Positions 34,240 to 45,971 of a stretch of 64,000 bases of DNA are shown one piece after another. This DNA is from Trichobilharzia regenti (Eukaryota > Platyhelminthes > Trematoda > Strigeidida > Schistosomatidae), in NCBI GenBank assembly GCA_944472135.2, contig OX235265.1, positions 53,083,112 to 53,147,111 of the forward strand. Direction: 5' to 3'. Both the position numbers and the translations under genes were made by a program. Every line of letters starts with the position of its first letter. Positions within the stretch are counted from its first letter, which is position 1. The notes beneath the pieces were generated by a model that worked only from the letters and a program-made list of their open reading frames with translations, was not told the DNA's origin and searched no databases.

Positions 34240-36044
34240 CATTAAGTTCGAGGAAAATTTAACAAGCATTTGTAAGCAGAGGCTAATAGTAGGTATTTAC
34301 TTATAACAAAAGAAGTTTTTTTTAGAGAAATATTGATCAAGGAAAATATTTGTGACTTATTCTTTTACCCATGTGTTTAATGGTAGTTCAATCATCTCAG
34401 ATGTTATGCTTTTATGCGTAAATGATGTTTGTAAGCCTTGAAACAGTAGAAATTGTGTCTAGGAGACTAATGCGCTGACTATTCACAGTAAGTGTGAAAC
34501 GTGTACTTCATGCATCTAACAACAGAGCTTGTGTGTTATGGCCCTAAGTCATTCTAAGTACCAGAAAATTGTGTAGTACAGGTTACAAATTTGTAATTTA
34601 GAGGTATACATATTGCAGAAGAATTATACAGATCTGTTTCGTTTCGTCAATTCTCTTCAGATATTCACAGTTTTAGTTTCATAGTGAATACAAAACAGTT
34701 GTTCTATTTGGGATAAAATTAATACACAGAATTCCCTGACAATAGCCCCGTGGATTATGTGGTAGTTACTTGCACAAATAAGTAGATGATTTTTCACCAA
34801 TCGGTAGTTAACTTACGAAAGTAATTGATGGCTGATAACTGATTTCTTATGGGCAGGTACATTAGTCTTCAGATGTTCGACATGCGATAACCTGAGCGAA
34901 AGAAAAAATGACAATACTAGGATTACTTGTGACAGTATTAAAGCTGCTAACTTCTGAAATTAATAACTCCAATTTGAATGTCGAAGGCTACATTGGTTTC
35001 TGGAAGATTAAAATAGACTTCGTATATCAATGCTAGAATGTAGGAAATTTGAGTCTAAGATTTCCTACCATTCAATATCTAGCATTGAAAATTGTGCGCG
35101 CAGAAGGCGAACCCGGCCAATACAAAACGAGTGTTTAAAATAATGGGGAACCGGATAAATATATTACTAACCAATACCCATTAGTCAAACTCATTTGTTC
35201 AAAGTAGTTGTCAAATTGTTCACCTTCTTTGATAGTAACTCAACATATCACTTACTCACCAGAACTGATAGGATGCTAATTTTGTTTGGACATCCATAAA
35301 CTAACATTATTATGATATACTGCATCTAACTTTAGATAAACAAATATCATTGGTGGATGTTTTTATAGTTAGTTTCTGTCTTTGCATACTGCTAGAATTA
35401 CAACCACAATAACTAAGCTGTCTGATCTGTGATCACTCTTCTGTAGGACTGTTTTAATTTAAATGCTTCTGGCAGCGTATTAGTTGTGAGTAGCGTAAAA
35501 GTGATAGAAGTTAAATGTCTCAATGAGCAAAGAAAGAGATGTATCTCCACTAGTTGTAGTTGAATAGGAAAGACCTTACTTTTTTCCTATTTTTATGTCA
35601 TGCACATTTGTCCATAGCGAAAATGATACACTAACAAACAGTAATTTCTTTTCCCGTCAAGGCATATTTAAATCATCTTTTCTGTAGTGGGAGTAATTAA
35701 AATTCATACAGTTAACTTGATGCAAATAAATCATATGACAAATAGGTGGTGTGATTTATCGCGTTATCATTCGAATTACATGGAAGAAATTTGCATAAAT
35801 TACTCTTTCTTTTCCCTTAACATATGTTACTTTTTTATTTTTCTGTCAGTAGGTAATGAGGAAAGAACGCCTAATTTAAATTATAGGATTCACTGAGATT
35901 AATATACACTTGAGCAATTATTTAAGCTTATTTCTCAATTTCTGCTTAAATTCTGTTTTGCTCCCTACCTCTTTTTACATATACTAGTGCAAACGTTTTT
36001 CTTGCTTTTCATACATCTTACTTACTACTTTGTTTATAATTCAG

Positions 36045-36159
36045 TTTTCCGTAGTAATTGATGCAGGATCAACATCTTCAAAACTTCATCTATATAAATG
36101 GACGGATGAACCGTTTCGATCAAATGGAAAAGTTACAGAAGTGGCTAGTGATAAAGTCT
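36045..36159 (+). CDS. Ecto-NTPDase exon: apyrase conserved region 1
   Basis: Acceptor TTCAG ends at 36044 and donor GTAAGT starts at 36160. It encodes VVIDAGSTSSKLHLYKW, matching ACR1 (D-x-G-S-S/T), the phosphate-binding loop of the actin/Hsp70-like fold shared by NTPDases. About 18 further residues follow (TDEPFRSNGKVTEVASDKV). 115 nt, ends in phase 1. NTPDases of this family hydrolyse extracellular ATP and ADP to AMP with Ca2+ or Mg2+; in schistosomes such enzymes sit on the tegument and are thought to blunt ATP danger signals and ADP-driven platelet activation. Confidence 0.93.
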
Positions 36160-36589
36160 GTAAGTAAATGAATTCATCTTCTCACTATTTATACTTATAA
36201 CGTTTATACATTCATTAAACTTGATATAACACGTAGTTACGTAGAAATCTGTTCTACAATACGCGGGACATTGGGTATGAAGTCAGTTTTTGCAAATTAA
36301 TTTTTTTAATATACTCAAATGAAGAACTCATTTTAGTGGTCATTTGTTTTAAGTAAGTTTCACAGTACACTGGTTAGGTTGAAGTAATGCAGATTAAATT
36401 GTAAAAATTCCTAATTTTAGAGAGGAAACAAGAACTTCTGCAAATATATATTTCATGATTTTGATTAAGATTTATAATAACGCATTTGAAGTAAAAATGA
36501 GTACCCTTAGACGAATACAACTTTTATTTTCAAGTGTTAGATTATAGAGATTTGTTTAATTTCAAGGTATATTTCATGAAGAACCCACA

Positions 36590-36730
36590 TCATTCCGAAA
36601 ACTACTGAGCACCGGAGAGCACTGGTAAACTGCTTCATTCTATTTCGGAACTCTTCAGCAGCGTGCACCCAAACCGAGTGCTCACTGGTCTCCAACAATT
36701 CGCTAACTAATATCGGTTCTTGATGACGTT
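36590..36730 (-). repeat. Decayed hammerhead/tRNA-like element
   Basis: The minus strand retains the layout of the 31144-32159 element (tRNA-like 3' end, stem II region, then a GTGCTCTCC-like block) but with many substitutions. Not expected to be active. Confidence 0.5.
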
Positions 36731-37759
36731 TGTGGTGAAATATGTTTTATTATTTATACTGAATGATGCTCTGGTTTTCATTTGTAGAGGTTGTTCACGT
36801 TCTATACGCTATCTTCATAACCTGTTTTATGTGAATCTGCCATTTACATGTGCTCAAACTATTCTGATGACTTCCTAAGACGTTTTTATTGGTTTCGACA
36901 TTAAAGAAAGTTTGATTTACCCCACACTTTTACTTTCAAGCTCTATTGGGCTTTACTTCACTTCTGTATGATAAGTTTAGCCTTTGAAGTTTACAAGGGA
37001 GATTACTTGGTTTCTCTAATTAGGACTGCTAGACAAATATCGTTCGATGCCTTGTAGACAGTATCAGTTTCATCCTAGTTTTTCCTTCAGATAACAACTG
37101 TGACAGAATTGCTGTCTGTTTTCTAAAACTTCTTTACTGTTTGTTGTGATGATGTGGAAATCTTCTAAGTTCTCCAAATGAAATTTTATTCATCTCACAC
37201 AATTTGTAAAGTTGAAAAACAATTTAAAGTTTTTCCATTGTTTCCAAATTCACATGTTAAATACTGAATGATTCAGATTCTAAATCTTGATGATCGGCTC
37301 TGGTATACAGCTTAGATTTTACTTCCTCCTATAAATAAGTGTTCCCAATATCTAGTCAGTACATCCTCCTTCGTATATGCTAAGATCAGTTATCTAGTTT
37401 ATATCCTAATTTTGTGGGCGAAGAATATTAGTCACTTTCATTTACTGTCCTGAATGTACAGTTTTTTGATGTAAAGAAAAATAAAGACAAGATAGATGAA
37501 TAGTTGTTGTTTTTGCTCATTGACTGTAATCCACTGCATTCTACTTCCTTATTCTTCACGTTTTTCAATCAATGAATTATTAGTTACTTGAACTTCATCG
37601 ATATGTAGGAAGCATAGCTGATTAAGTTTTTAGGACTTAATAAAGTATCCTTGTGTATATATGAAATGTTCAGTACGTTGTGTTTGCGTAATATCACATG
37701 ATTATTTATCCAATGAATTGGGAGATTTTTGCTATATTATTATGGAATTATAATTTATA

Positions 37760-38090
37760 TCTGTTACCTCGCTAAACCAGTAATGAGACTGGTAAAGCTA
37801 AAAGGTTGGGCATGAGGCTAACAACCTTATCCTGTAAAAATTAACACTGCTACAGAAACTTCAAGCCTCTAGCTCTCTGAGTTACATAGGGCTACAGCCC
37901 TATGTGAACCAAAGTTTAAATTCCGGCTAACTCATTCGTAAACCTCGCTTAGTCGGTCGTAAGCCTGAGAAAGCGGGAAGGTTGGGTTTCGACTCTTGCA
38001 GCCCCATCCCATAAAAGAGAATAACATTACTGCTGTCAAAACTTCAAAACTGAAGCTTGAAGCCCTATGCACCACTCAGAATGCAAAGGA
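37760..38090 (+). repeat. SINE-like repeat, body similar to 55262-55400
   Basis: The segment TTACCTCGCTAAACC...GGTTGGGCATGAGGCTAACA...GCTACAGAAACTTCAA (37767-37865) matches the reverse complement of about 55290-55395. A second partial unit follows near 37940-38070 (AAGGTTGGGTTTCGAC...CCCCATCCCATAAAA), so this looks like a diverged tandem of the SINE body. No ORF. Confidence 0.6.
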
Positions 38091-38753
38091 ATAAAGCTAA
38101 AATGTAAAACACTATTATCATTTACAGCGTTACGAATGCCTTATGTACTGTTAGCTCAATACTTTGATGATTCAGCTTCAATATCCTATAAATAACCGAG
38201 TTTCAGACTCACTTTAATCAATACAGTTTTATTCCTCATTTCTTGATCTCTAATTGCTTGTTCTTTGTCGTTATGACCGTTACGATGGCTGTTTAATCGA
38301 GTAATCTTAAACGAATTCAGACCAAAATCAGTTTGAATTGGACAACGGAGGACACTGTACCTTCCAATCCAGACATCACTTGTATTTTACATTAAAATCG
38401 ATTCATTATCGCTGTATTTTATAACTTGTTTCACGTGGTTGATTTGGCAAACGTATATTGAGTGAAGACTGGACTAATTGGGTCATAGATATCCCCACAC
38501 AGTAACATCAGGAACGCAACCACTGAAAGCTAATCAATGTATCCTACGTCTAAAAGTTTTAACAATGAGGAATCGCAACTTCACTCGACAACGAAACATT
38601 AATTATGATTTCAGTTTGAGCTTAATGAAGCATATATTTATTTAATTGAATTTCAGATTTTCCCCTTGATTGATTGGACCGAAGTGCTCAGTCTCAGGTT
38701 GACATGTCGGCTTCTTGAGCAGATGCTTCGACGATGTCTGGGCATGTTATTAG

Positions 38754-39062
38754 AATTTAATTGGTGGATGGTGACTAGCAGTGGAATCCAGGATGTGAAT
38801 TTCGTCCTATTTGGGACTCGTCACGTGGATGTATCTGCATTCCCCCAGTTAGTGATGATGTTCCCAACGAGGCTCGAACCCAGTGCCCATAGGTTCAATC
38901 GCTAAAGCGCTATCCACTAGACCACTTGGGCCACGAGAGCCACCTCTTGTACAACATCATCACTCACTGGGGTACGCAGGTGAATCCATCCGATGAGTCC
39001 CAAATAGGACGAAATGCGCATCCTGGATTCCACTGCTAGTCACCATCTACCAATTAAATTCT
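38754..39062. mobile_element. Sm-alpha-like element with opposed hammerhead ends
   Basis: A 309 bp unit. The outer ~42 bp are inverted copies (AATTGGTGGATGGTGACTAG on the left, the complement on the right). Each end carries a hammerhead-like motif pointing inward-out on opposite strands: minus at 38775-38840 and plus at 38976-39036. Between them lies a minus-strand tRNA-like head (38862-38940) with A box TGGTCTAGTGGATAGCG and B box GGTTCGAGCC. The minus hammerhead core reads GTGACGA, so it has lost C3. Confidence 0.8.
38976..39036 (+). ncRNA. Schistosome-type hammerhead, one core change
   Basis: Stem I 5' strand at 38976-38989, core CCGATGA at 38990-38996, stem II GTCC/GGAC (38997-39010), GAAA (39011-39014), stem III ATG/CAT with a 2-nt loop, C17 at 39022, and stem I 3' strand CTGGATTCCACTGC (39023-39036). 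The single core departure is C for U at position 4, and one stem I pair next to the core is mismatched. Reduced or no activity is expected. Confidence 0.75.
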
Positions 39063-39794
39063 GAAACACATATGTTTATATAATCGGAATTAATCTCTTC
39101 ATTTATTGTAGTAGTGATTTCATGGGCTCATGACTTTCAGTTTCTAGTTAGGAGGAAAAGAACAATAACAAAAATTAGCTATTTATTCATTGGACGATGT
39201 AGACCATTATGACATAAAGCCGACCCACCAAAAATGATTTCAGTGTGTCATTCTCTATACACAAACGTTACAATAACTTCTGTATGAAAAATATATGACA
39301 AAAATGACGTACACAAGTTGTTTAACAAGTATTAGAAGAAGAAAATAAACAGATCTTTGATCTTACTGGGGGCTGAAAAAGCACACTAGAACGAACCGTT
39401 TGTGAGAAGAAGCCGTAGTCTGTACGATAGTCACAGAGGTTTGGCATATTGCAGTACTTGACATGTTTTAATCAATCTGTCATCCTGTTTCTTCTGCCAT
39501 GCACGCCCCGCCCCTCCCCCATCACTGTACATCGAATGGAATACTAATGATATATCCACAAAATAACCACACAGTACTCTTTGGTGTTCAATAAGTTTTT
39601 CTCAATTGCGAAACACTCCACCTATGGATAAGTAAATTATCCAGTTAAATTTTGCGAATAACAGAATAGCATCGTGTTATTCTCCGAAATTACGTTTGTA
39701 TTTCATCGGTACGAAATACAAAGTAATTCTTCAAAATGTTTATAAAAGCTCTATCTACTTTTGATGTAACTCAAATTTATAAATGGCATCTGGG

Positions 39795-40505
39795 TTGATT
39801 TTCTGCTGTAGGGTAGCTCTACATCCTCTCTTTCCAGGCTCAGGACCGGACAGTAGAATAGAAATTTGAAGGAAGTCACTTCCTTCACTTATCTAGACAG
39901 TATCGTTTCAATCGAGGGCGACACAGATGAAGATGTCAAAGCCAAAATCGAAAAAGAACGACAGAAGTCCACTAATCTGAGATCTATCTGAAAATCTACT
40001 GCAATCAGCATTAAGAACAAGATTCGGATTTTTAACACTAATGTCAATTTAGTTAGTGCTTCTATATGGTTCACAGACTTGGTGAGCATGTTACGGAAAT
40101 CATTTCTAACAGGTTACTGCAGACTTTCACCAGCAGATGCTTTCGCCGACTCCATACTGAAGATCAGATGGTCAGCCAGAAAGGATAAGCAACAAGGAGG
40201 ATTTCCAGTAAAGAAGCAACAAAGAACCCATTACCCAATAAATATGCTGAAGAGAATGGAGATGGAGTCGACACACGTCAATGAATGATATCTAACTCCA
40301 GGAAGTGCTTCGAGTGGAACGTGAATGGGAACCAATGAGCTAGGCGTCTGTGGGTGACTTGGAAGAGATCGTGTGAGGAGGAGATGATGGCCTATGTGTA
40401 GTCTTGGAGCCAATTAAGAACTTCAGGAGACAGGATGAAATAGAGATGTACTGTTGAAGCCCGATGTTCCATTTGGAACCCAAGAGAATAATAAATGGTC
40501 ATATT
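39795..40505 (+). pseudogene. RTE 3' fragment, diverged
   Basis: Reads EVTSFTYLDSIVSIEGDTDE in pieces near 39870-39935, which matches the FTCLGGIVS block of the RTE copies. It continues through an ADSILKIRWSA-like segment (40150-40180) to a 3' end with GTTCCATTTGGAACCCAAGA near 40465-40490. Stops and frameshifts throughout. It is clearly older than the palindrome RTE copies. Confidence 0.75.
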
Positions 40506-40893
40506 AAATGCGCGATAAAGTAGTAGTCGGTGTACGATTGGTAATGCTAAAAGCATCGTCTTTTAATAATAATGATAATATGAAAGGCTTCAATGCATGT
40601 TTATTTAATGTATATGGTGTTTACTTATGAGTTTAGTTAAGACGAATCAATGATGGAAGTGATTTCTCATTGTTGGGCAGCGACTGAAGTTGAAAGCATG
40701 TTTTGCTCACTTTCAGTATCATGAACCTAATCTATTCACGTTTGAATGGTAGTTGTGGAGGCATAGAATTTCAATGAGCTGTACCAACAGAGTTGGATTG
40801 ATTTTATAATTAAATGAAAAATATCATTTTTCACAATTATTTATAATTCCCTGAAGTTCTTTAACATCCGTTCATAATTGACTCCACTTGAAC

Positions 40894-40896
<3 letters not shown>

Positions 40897-40937
<41 letters not shown>
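40897..40937. repeat. (TA)n microsatellite
   Basis: TA run of about 41 bp. Confidence 0.95.
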
Positions 40938-40942
<5 letters not shown>

Positions 40943-41754
40943 TTAGATGAGTTCATTTTAGCCGGTATGGCAGTTGTATCTAGTGTTATTCGTTTCTATT
41001 TGTAGGCAATTTTGTTCAGACTGATTAAACTGTAATTATTCTAATTGTAATTATAGCATTCATGCGTAAAAATATACTTGAATATACTGAAATACGTAAT
41101 AAATAAAATCTCGTATTTTAATGGCTGTTATAATGGCAAATAATAATTTGTTTTCTTGTTCTTGACTTTGTTACTTTCTTCATTCTCATGTTTAATAGAC
41201 ATAAAGTTTAAGTTCATTTGTTCTTCCGTAATGAAGTATGTCAGTCAGTTTATAAATCTGTTTCGTTCTAAAATTTTTCTCTCTGCATATCACGAATTAC
41301 TGGTGAACAGTCTGTCTAGTACATTCATGACAAACAAGATATGCTTATAATGTGAAAAACATCATAATAAAGACTTTTCATTGTGTGTATTGAGGAATCA
41401 TCAGTGTCTGAAACAATTACAAAGGTAACTTGGAATAAGTGATACAGGCGACATCGAAATACAGCATTCTCCATGGAATATGACCTTTGATATCCAATTT
41501 GATTTACAGGTGGTACAATCAAATCAAATTATAACCCCTCTTCTATATTTGCATAAAATTTTCCACGACGATGGAGTGCTTAATTTCTGCGTGAAAAATG
41601 GAATAAATGTAGTTACTAAGACATGCATATGCGGGATATGCTTCACACGAGTACTAGTCTTTTGGGTGGATGGAGATTTTCGAGTACATTCAGGAATAGA
41701 ATCGGAAATATAAACAGATCTCAGAAAACCATAGTTTGTTACAATTAGTTACCT

Positions 41755-41990
41755 TTATGAATTTGGAAAAAGCAATAAAACGACGCAATTTGTCTCAATC
41801 GTGTAATGTATTTGCGCGACACATTTTGAACAATCTGATCACACACAGGCTTGTCACAGAAAAACATAAATATATAAAAATAATAAAGAGTTCAGGGGTG
41901 AGTAAATAGACTTAAGTCAAGTTGAAAAGACATACTGAAGGTCAAAATAACAATGATAACTAAACCAAAGAAGGGAGGTAATGGAGAATC
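41755..41990 (+). pseudogene. PLE N-terminal fragment, diverged
   Basis: Aligns with 3545-3770: AAAGCAATAAAACGACGCAA, then TGTAATGTATTTGCGCGACA, then the ATCTGATCACACAC block. The remainder to 41990 is unassigned. Confidence 0.5.
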
Positions 41991-42104
41991 TGTTGTTATA
42001 AACGTTTTTGTATTTCCCAATGAATGAAAAAGAAAACGATATTGTTTTTTGACGTTTCGCTGTTTAATGCTAATACCTTTATCAAAGTATTATTAGTTGG
42101 AGGA

Positions 42105-42300
42105 TTTCACCACGAACTGACATCGATTAGAGAACCATTGGAAAACCTGGGAGTAGTGGGCAGCTGTTTCGTCCTAGTTTGTGACTCTTCTGAGTACGCA
42201 TTCACCGAGGTTCGAACCCAGGACCTGCAGGTTACAAGGCGAGCTGGTAGACCAATAAGCCACTTGGACCCGATGTAATGGCTGATGAATTCTAACTTCT
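42105..42300 (-). repeat. Hammerhead/tRNA-like element, decayed copy
   Basis: The minus strand carries the tRNA-like head (B box GGTTCGAACC with changes) followed by the hammerhead block with GACGAAAC and a CCCACTACTCCC stem. The core box is CAGAAGA rather than CTGAGGA, so U4 is lost. Confidence 0.7.
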
Positions 42301-42689
42301 ATCAATCTTCTAACCTATCAAGCAAAATATCTACAAAGCAATACTTGAAAGTATTATTCAACCCTAATTTACAAAACCTCAGCTTATATATCACAACTTT
42401 ATCATGGTTCATCAGCATGGGGTAATTTGTAGGTTGTCAAGTTGGTCAGCTGGTGGAGATAACCAAACCAAGTGTAGATGGTTGGATTTGACAAGCGTAT
42501 ACAATTATAAAATCAATATGTATATAATGAAATTGCCTATCACATTTGTGTTTTTTCATTTTATGGGGGGTGGGAATTTTGTAACTAGGTCAAATTCTGT
42601 TTTAGTTCATCATTCTTATTCAGACAATTTGGATTCAATTTGATATGAAGTGCTTCAGACGTTCTTTGTGATTTCTGAAATTTTTCTGG

Positions 42690-43146
42690 ATTATTTCAAG
42701 TGTCAAAATCAATTTTGTGACCTGATTCTATAACATGTAGACCTATGGCTGGTGATTTTTCAAGCTTTTTTATTTTACTGACTGGATCTATCGGTGATCG
42801 AACAGATGCTCTACGATGTATATTTCTTCTGTTCGTGATTTCTCCTGATGTTTGCCCGATGAATATAGTATCACATTCGAAGCATTTTATTTTTGTAGAC
42901 ACAATAGGATTGTGAATTCTTTGGATTTCGGTCTTTCACATGGACAAGGTTGTCTTGTAATGTGTCTGATGTTTCGAAGAAAACTCTGATTTGTTTATTG
43001 AGTACTCTTCTGATATCGTCTGACGCTTTTGATCCATATGGATTGACAACGGTTGAGATCGGTATGAAGATATAACAATTTAGCGTTAACAACACTGGTA
43101 TTAAATTTAGACTGTTCATGTTACATGATTTGGCTTTCATTATCAA
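42690..43146 (-). pseudogene. PLE GIY-YIG fragment, third lineage
   Basis: Minus-strand frames 42871-43146 and 42696-42902 overlap with a frameshift. Together they give a PLE connector and then STKIKCFECDTIFIGQTSGE, the GIY-YIG region with a C-x-x-C pair and F-I-G. A conserved R-R-x-x-H block and GLHVIESGHKIDFD, the His motif near the end of the domain, follow. The sequence differs clearly from the PLE copies at 15.2 kb and 46.6 kb, so at least three PLE lineages are present. Confidence 0.75.
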
Positions 43147-43256
43147 TCTAATTGTTTCCCTCTTATTACGGTGTCACTAACTAATTCATTATGCTTTTAC
43201 ACATCATTTTATATGTTGATTATTTAAGCCTTGTTTATACAATTTTATTTATTTAG

Positions 43257-43407
43257 CTCCAGGAATATCAAATTACGTTGATGATGCAACAGAAGCGTAT
43301 ACAGCAATGAAACCGAAATTGGATAAATTAACATCCAGTTTGTCTAATAAACAGAAACAAAACACACCAGTGTATTTAGCTGCAACGGCTGGTATGCGAT
43401 TAAAGCT
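43257..43407 (+). CDS. Ecto-NTPDase exon: apyrase conserved region 2
   Basis: Acceptor TTTAG ends at 43256 and donor GTAAGC starts at 43408. It encodes SPGISNYVDDATEAYTAMKP after joining the split Ser codon, and ends in TPVYLAATAGMRLKL, which is ACR2 (ATAGMRLL). 151 nt, phase 1 in and phase 2 out, consistent with both neighbours. The upstream intron is 7.1 kb and the downstream intron 17.35 kb, both full of repeats. Confidence 0.95.
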
Positions 43408-44239
43408 GTAAGCTAAACGTTCTTTATCTCATTAGTTCACCTGGTAATTTTTTATCCTTTAATAATGATCGAAATTTATCTATTTGTTATGCTGAATCAT
43501 TGGTAGATTTATTTTCTCTGTATTTTCGACATTTTTAGCATTGGCCTCAGTTGATTTTTCTCTTCTAGAAAGAAATTTGTACGTTAACTCACAAGTGCCT
43601 TCAGTGGTTCCTATTTTCACTCACATCTTACAAAAATTATGCATACAATACTGTGTACGCCTACGTGCACTGTGTATTTTTGTTTAGGATAAGGTCATTG
43701 TACTGAACAAACTATTCTACTAAACAAAATCAACAGAATTCGTCCTTGTTGTTATCAAAAAAATAAAAAAGAGAGTCAATAATCTACTCCGGTCACCCAG
43801 ATGGTAACCACGACTACACTGAAGGGGTGGTTATCGTAGTGTTACCAACAGCATCCAAAGCTCTTATGCAGCGGGAACCAGTCTCCTCCAGGATGATGAC
43901 GTCAAGATTCAACACAAAAAGAAGCAAAGTTACAATTATCATGTAATGCTACATGCCTACGACAACAAGAGAAGGATGATTTCTATAGACAACTGCAAAC
44001 AGTAATGGATAACAACTCCAATGGCACAATCAAAATCCTGATGGGTGATATGAATGCAATCGAGACTGGAAGCAGAGAGACAACACAAGAGGGGAATTCG
44101 TCGTGGCTCGGAAGGCTGTCGGCGAAATGAATGACAATGGAGAACTCTTCTCAGACTTCTACGCCTACAGTGATTCGATTATTTAAGGTAGAGTGTAGAA
44201 ACACAAGGACGACATGGTCTATTGATGGACGCACCAAAA

Positions 44240-44530
44240 ATGAGATAGAGAAATTCAAAACAAGTTACTAAGCAAAGAGACTTTTCAACAAATTTGTCGT
44301 CAAGCTGTACAATCGTATATATATATATATATAGTTTTTAAGAAGTTATATCCATATCCACTGAGGGCGTTGAATCATAGGTATGAATGCATAGAATAAT
44401 AGTATGAAATGCACTTAAAACTAATTGTACAGCTTGATGATAGATTCGTTGAAAAAAGTTTCTTTGGTGAATCACTTTGATTTTCTATATGTTATATTGG
44501 GAATTTTCCATGAGTTAAAAAATGAGACAG
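44240..44530. mobile_element. PLE-derived fold-back insertion in RTE
   Basis: An insertion of about 273 bp (44249-44521) flanked by ATGAGATAG (44240-44248) and ATGAGACAG (44522-44530), an imperfect 9 bp duplication. Ends 44278-44314 and 44423-44462 are inverted copies of a PLE segment (CAAGCTGTACAAT and its complement, also seen near 4800). The middle matches the PLE non-coding region near 5680-5755. It contains an AT run at 44316-44333. Confidence 0.7.
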
Positions 44531-44717
44531 CCTTCATCTCAATCTCAAGAAAGTGGAGACGCAGCCTGCTGGACACGAATTAGAGAAGAGGAGCAGATGT
44601 GGGTGTATATCATTATCTAGTGAAAGTGACTTTCGTAGTCAGGTTGAAAGGCTTCAGCAAAGCTGACAGACTACAATTCAGGTACAAGAACCATAGACTG
44701 AAGGATGAAACTACTAC

Positions 44718-45051
44718 TGTAACAACAAAAGAAAAGGACCAGGCAACAGATCGTTTATTAAGGAAATCAACACGTATTTATATCTTTTCATGTACATTAT
44801 TATAGCTTATTCAAGCAGACAAACACAGTCTTCTGATTGGTTGTTTCTTAAAGAAAGTTGACCTTGCATCGCTTGTGACTGTTTCATGAATATCGGGCCA
44901 TCTATATGTTAACTGTATCTGCCTACACAATGTCTGCTGTGATTGGTTGTTGAATCAGTCTTGTTCATATTTTCTCACGTCCAATATTTGCGACATAAAC
45001 ATTGACGTAAATTAATGTCTACCAATTGGCTAGCAGCCTCCTTTCACCACA
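44718..45051. mobile_element. Probable solo LTR
   Basis: A 334 bp insertion in the old RTE copy. It begins TGTAACAACA, ends TTTCACCACA (TG...CA) and is flanked by a 4 bp direct repeat CTAC (44714-44717 and 45052-45055). It contains two GATTGGTTG (CCAAT-box complement) blocks near 44836 and 44951. No internal coding part is present. Size and ends fit a Gypsy-type LTR; I cannot name the family. Confidence 0.6.
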
Positions 45052-45607
45052 CTACTGCAGTCATCAAAGCGGAATCGGAGACATTATGTGGCATCTCCGA
45101 GGAAACCGTTGTGGAAGAGCACTTGAACTCTCTGAAAGTGATGTTGAAAGAAAAATATATATTCGTTTTGGGAAGGAAGGAGAGGCAAGACAAGGAATGG
45201 CCCTGCACAAACATGTGAAAGTTGATAGAGAAGAGGGGGATGGTCAACCGAAGACGAACCAGTACTGAGATGGGCAACTAAAAGAGCAGCTGAGTTCACT
45301 GTGCAACGCACTGAATAAAGAAGTGAGGAAGAGTGTTTGTAAAGATAAAAGACAATTAATTCTACGATACACTGGAAACTGAAACAGAAGGGAAGAGGGA
45401 CGCCAGAACATTTTTCCAGATAACCAGGTCGCTATACGGACCTAGACTAACACAGATGGAACTAATGAAAGATAGTGAAGAGGACCTAATTACTAAAAAG
45501 GAAGAACAAAGGTGACACTAGGCTGATCACTTCAAAGGACTCTTGAGCTGATCACCATCTGCAACTTGTTCAGAAATACCTCCACAGAACTGTCAATGGA
45601 CACCAGG

Positions 45608-45971
45608 CAATTTGAAACAATGGTGATCCAAGGAATGGGAATGCATGGGTGACCTTGAGACAGCCTATTCGAATAACGAAGGTACTTTTTATAAAAATCC
45701 TGTTCATCAACTAGAAAAATACAGATGACCCCTTAGTACTTATTATAACAATACAGATAATAAAAGTGACACCCTAACCATAATCGTAGCACTTAACCTA
45801 ACGAGATATCAACTCATTAATTAAACACTACTTAAAAATGATATCAGGATGAAGTTCGCAAATCATTTCGAGCACAAAGGTCATTGTGGTACTGTAACAA
45901 TTGTAAGTTCTGTTATCCAACGAATAAAGTGAGTTCAAGGTGGTTTACGTGTTTGCTTTCCTTGGTCAAAT
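45608..45971. other. Unidentified insertion in RTE copy
   Basis: About 360 bp with no counterpart in the intact-order RTE copies. I found no clear target duplication, terminal repeat or ORF. Confidence 0.4.

Larger units (their letters stand above)
33481..36044 (+). other. NTPDase intron 1 (visible)
   Basis: 2.56 kb. It contains a PLE C-terminal remnant at 33890-34120 and an AT microsatellite at 34219-34239. The rest (34240-36044) shows nothing I can name. Confidence 0.8.
36160..43256 (+). other. NTPDase intron 2 (visible)
   Basis: 7.1 kb between the ACR1 and ACR2 exons. It holds decayed hammerhead SINEs (36590, 38754, 42105), a SINE-like repeat (37760), an RTE 3' fragment (39795), and PLE pieces (41755, 42690). 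The stretches 36731-37759, 39063-39794 and 40506-41754 show no recognised gene apart from the microsatellite at 40897-40937. Confidence 0.8.

Noticed and set aside
45608..45971. A second solo LTR in the old RTE copy
   Set aside because: Length is suitable and the ends could be read as TG...CA, but no direct repeat of the target could be found.
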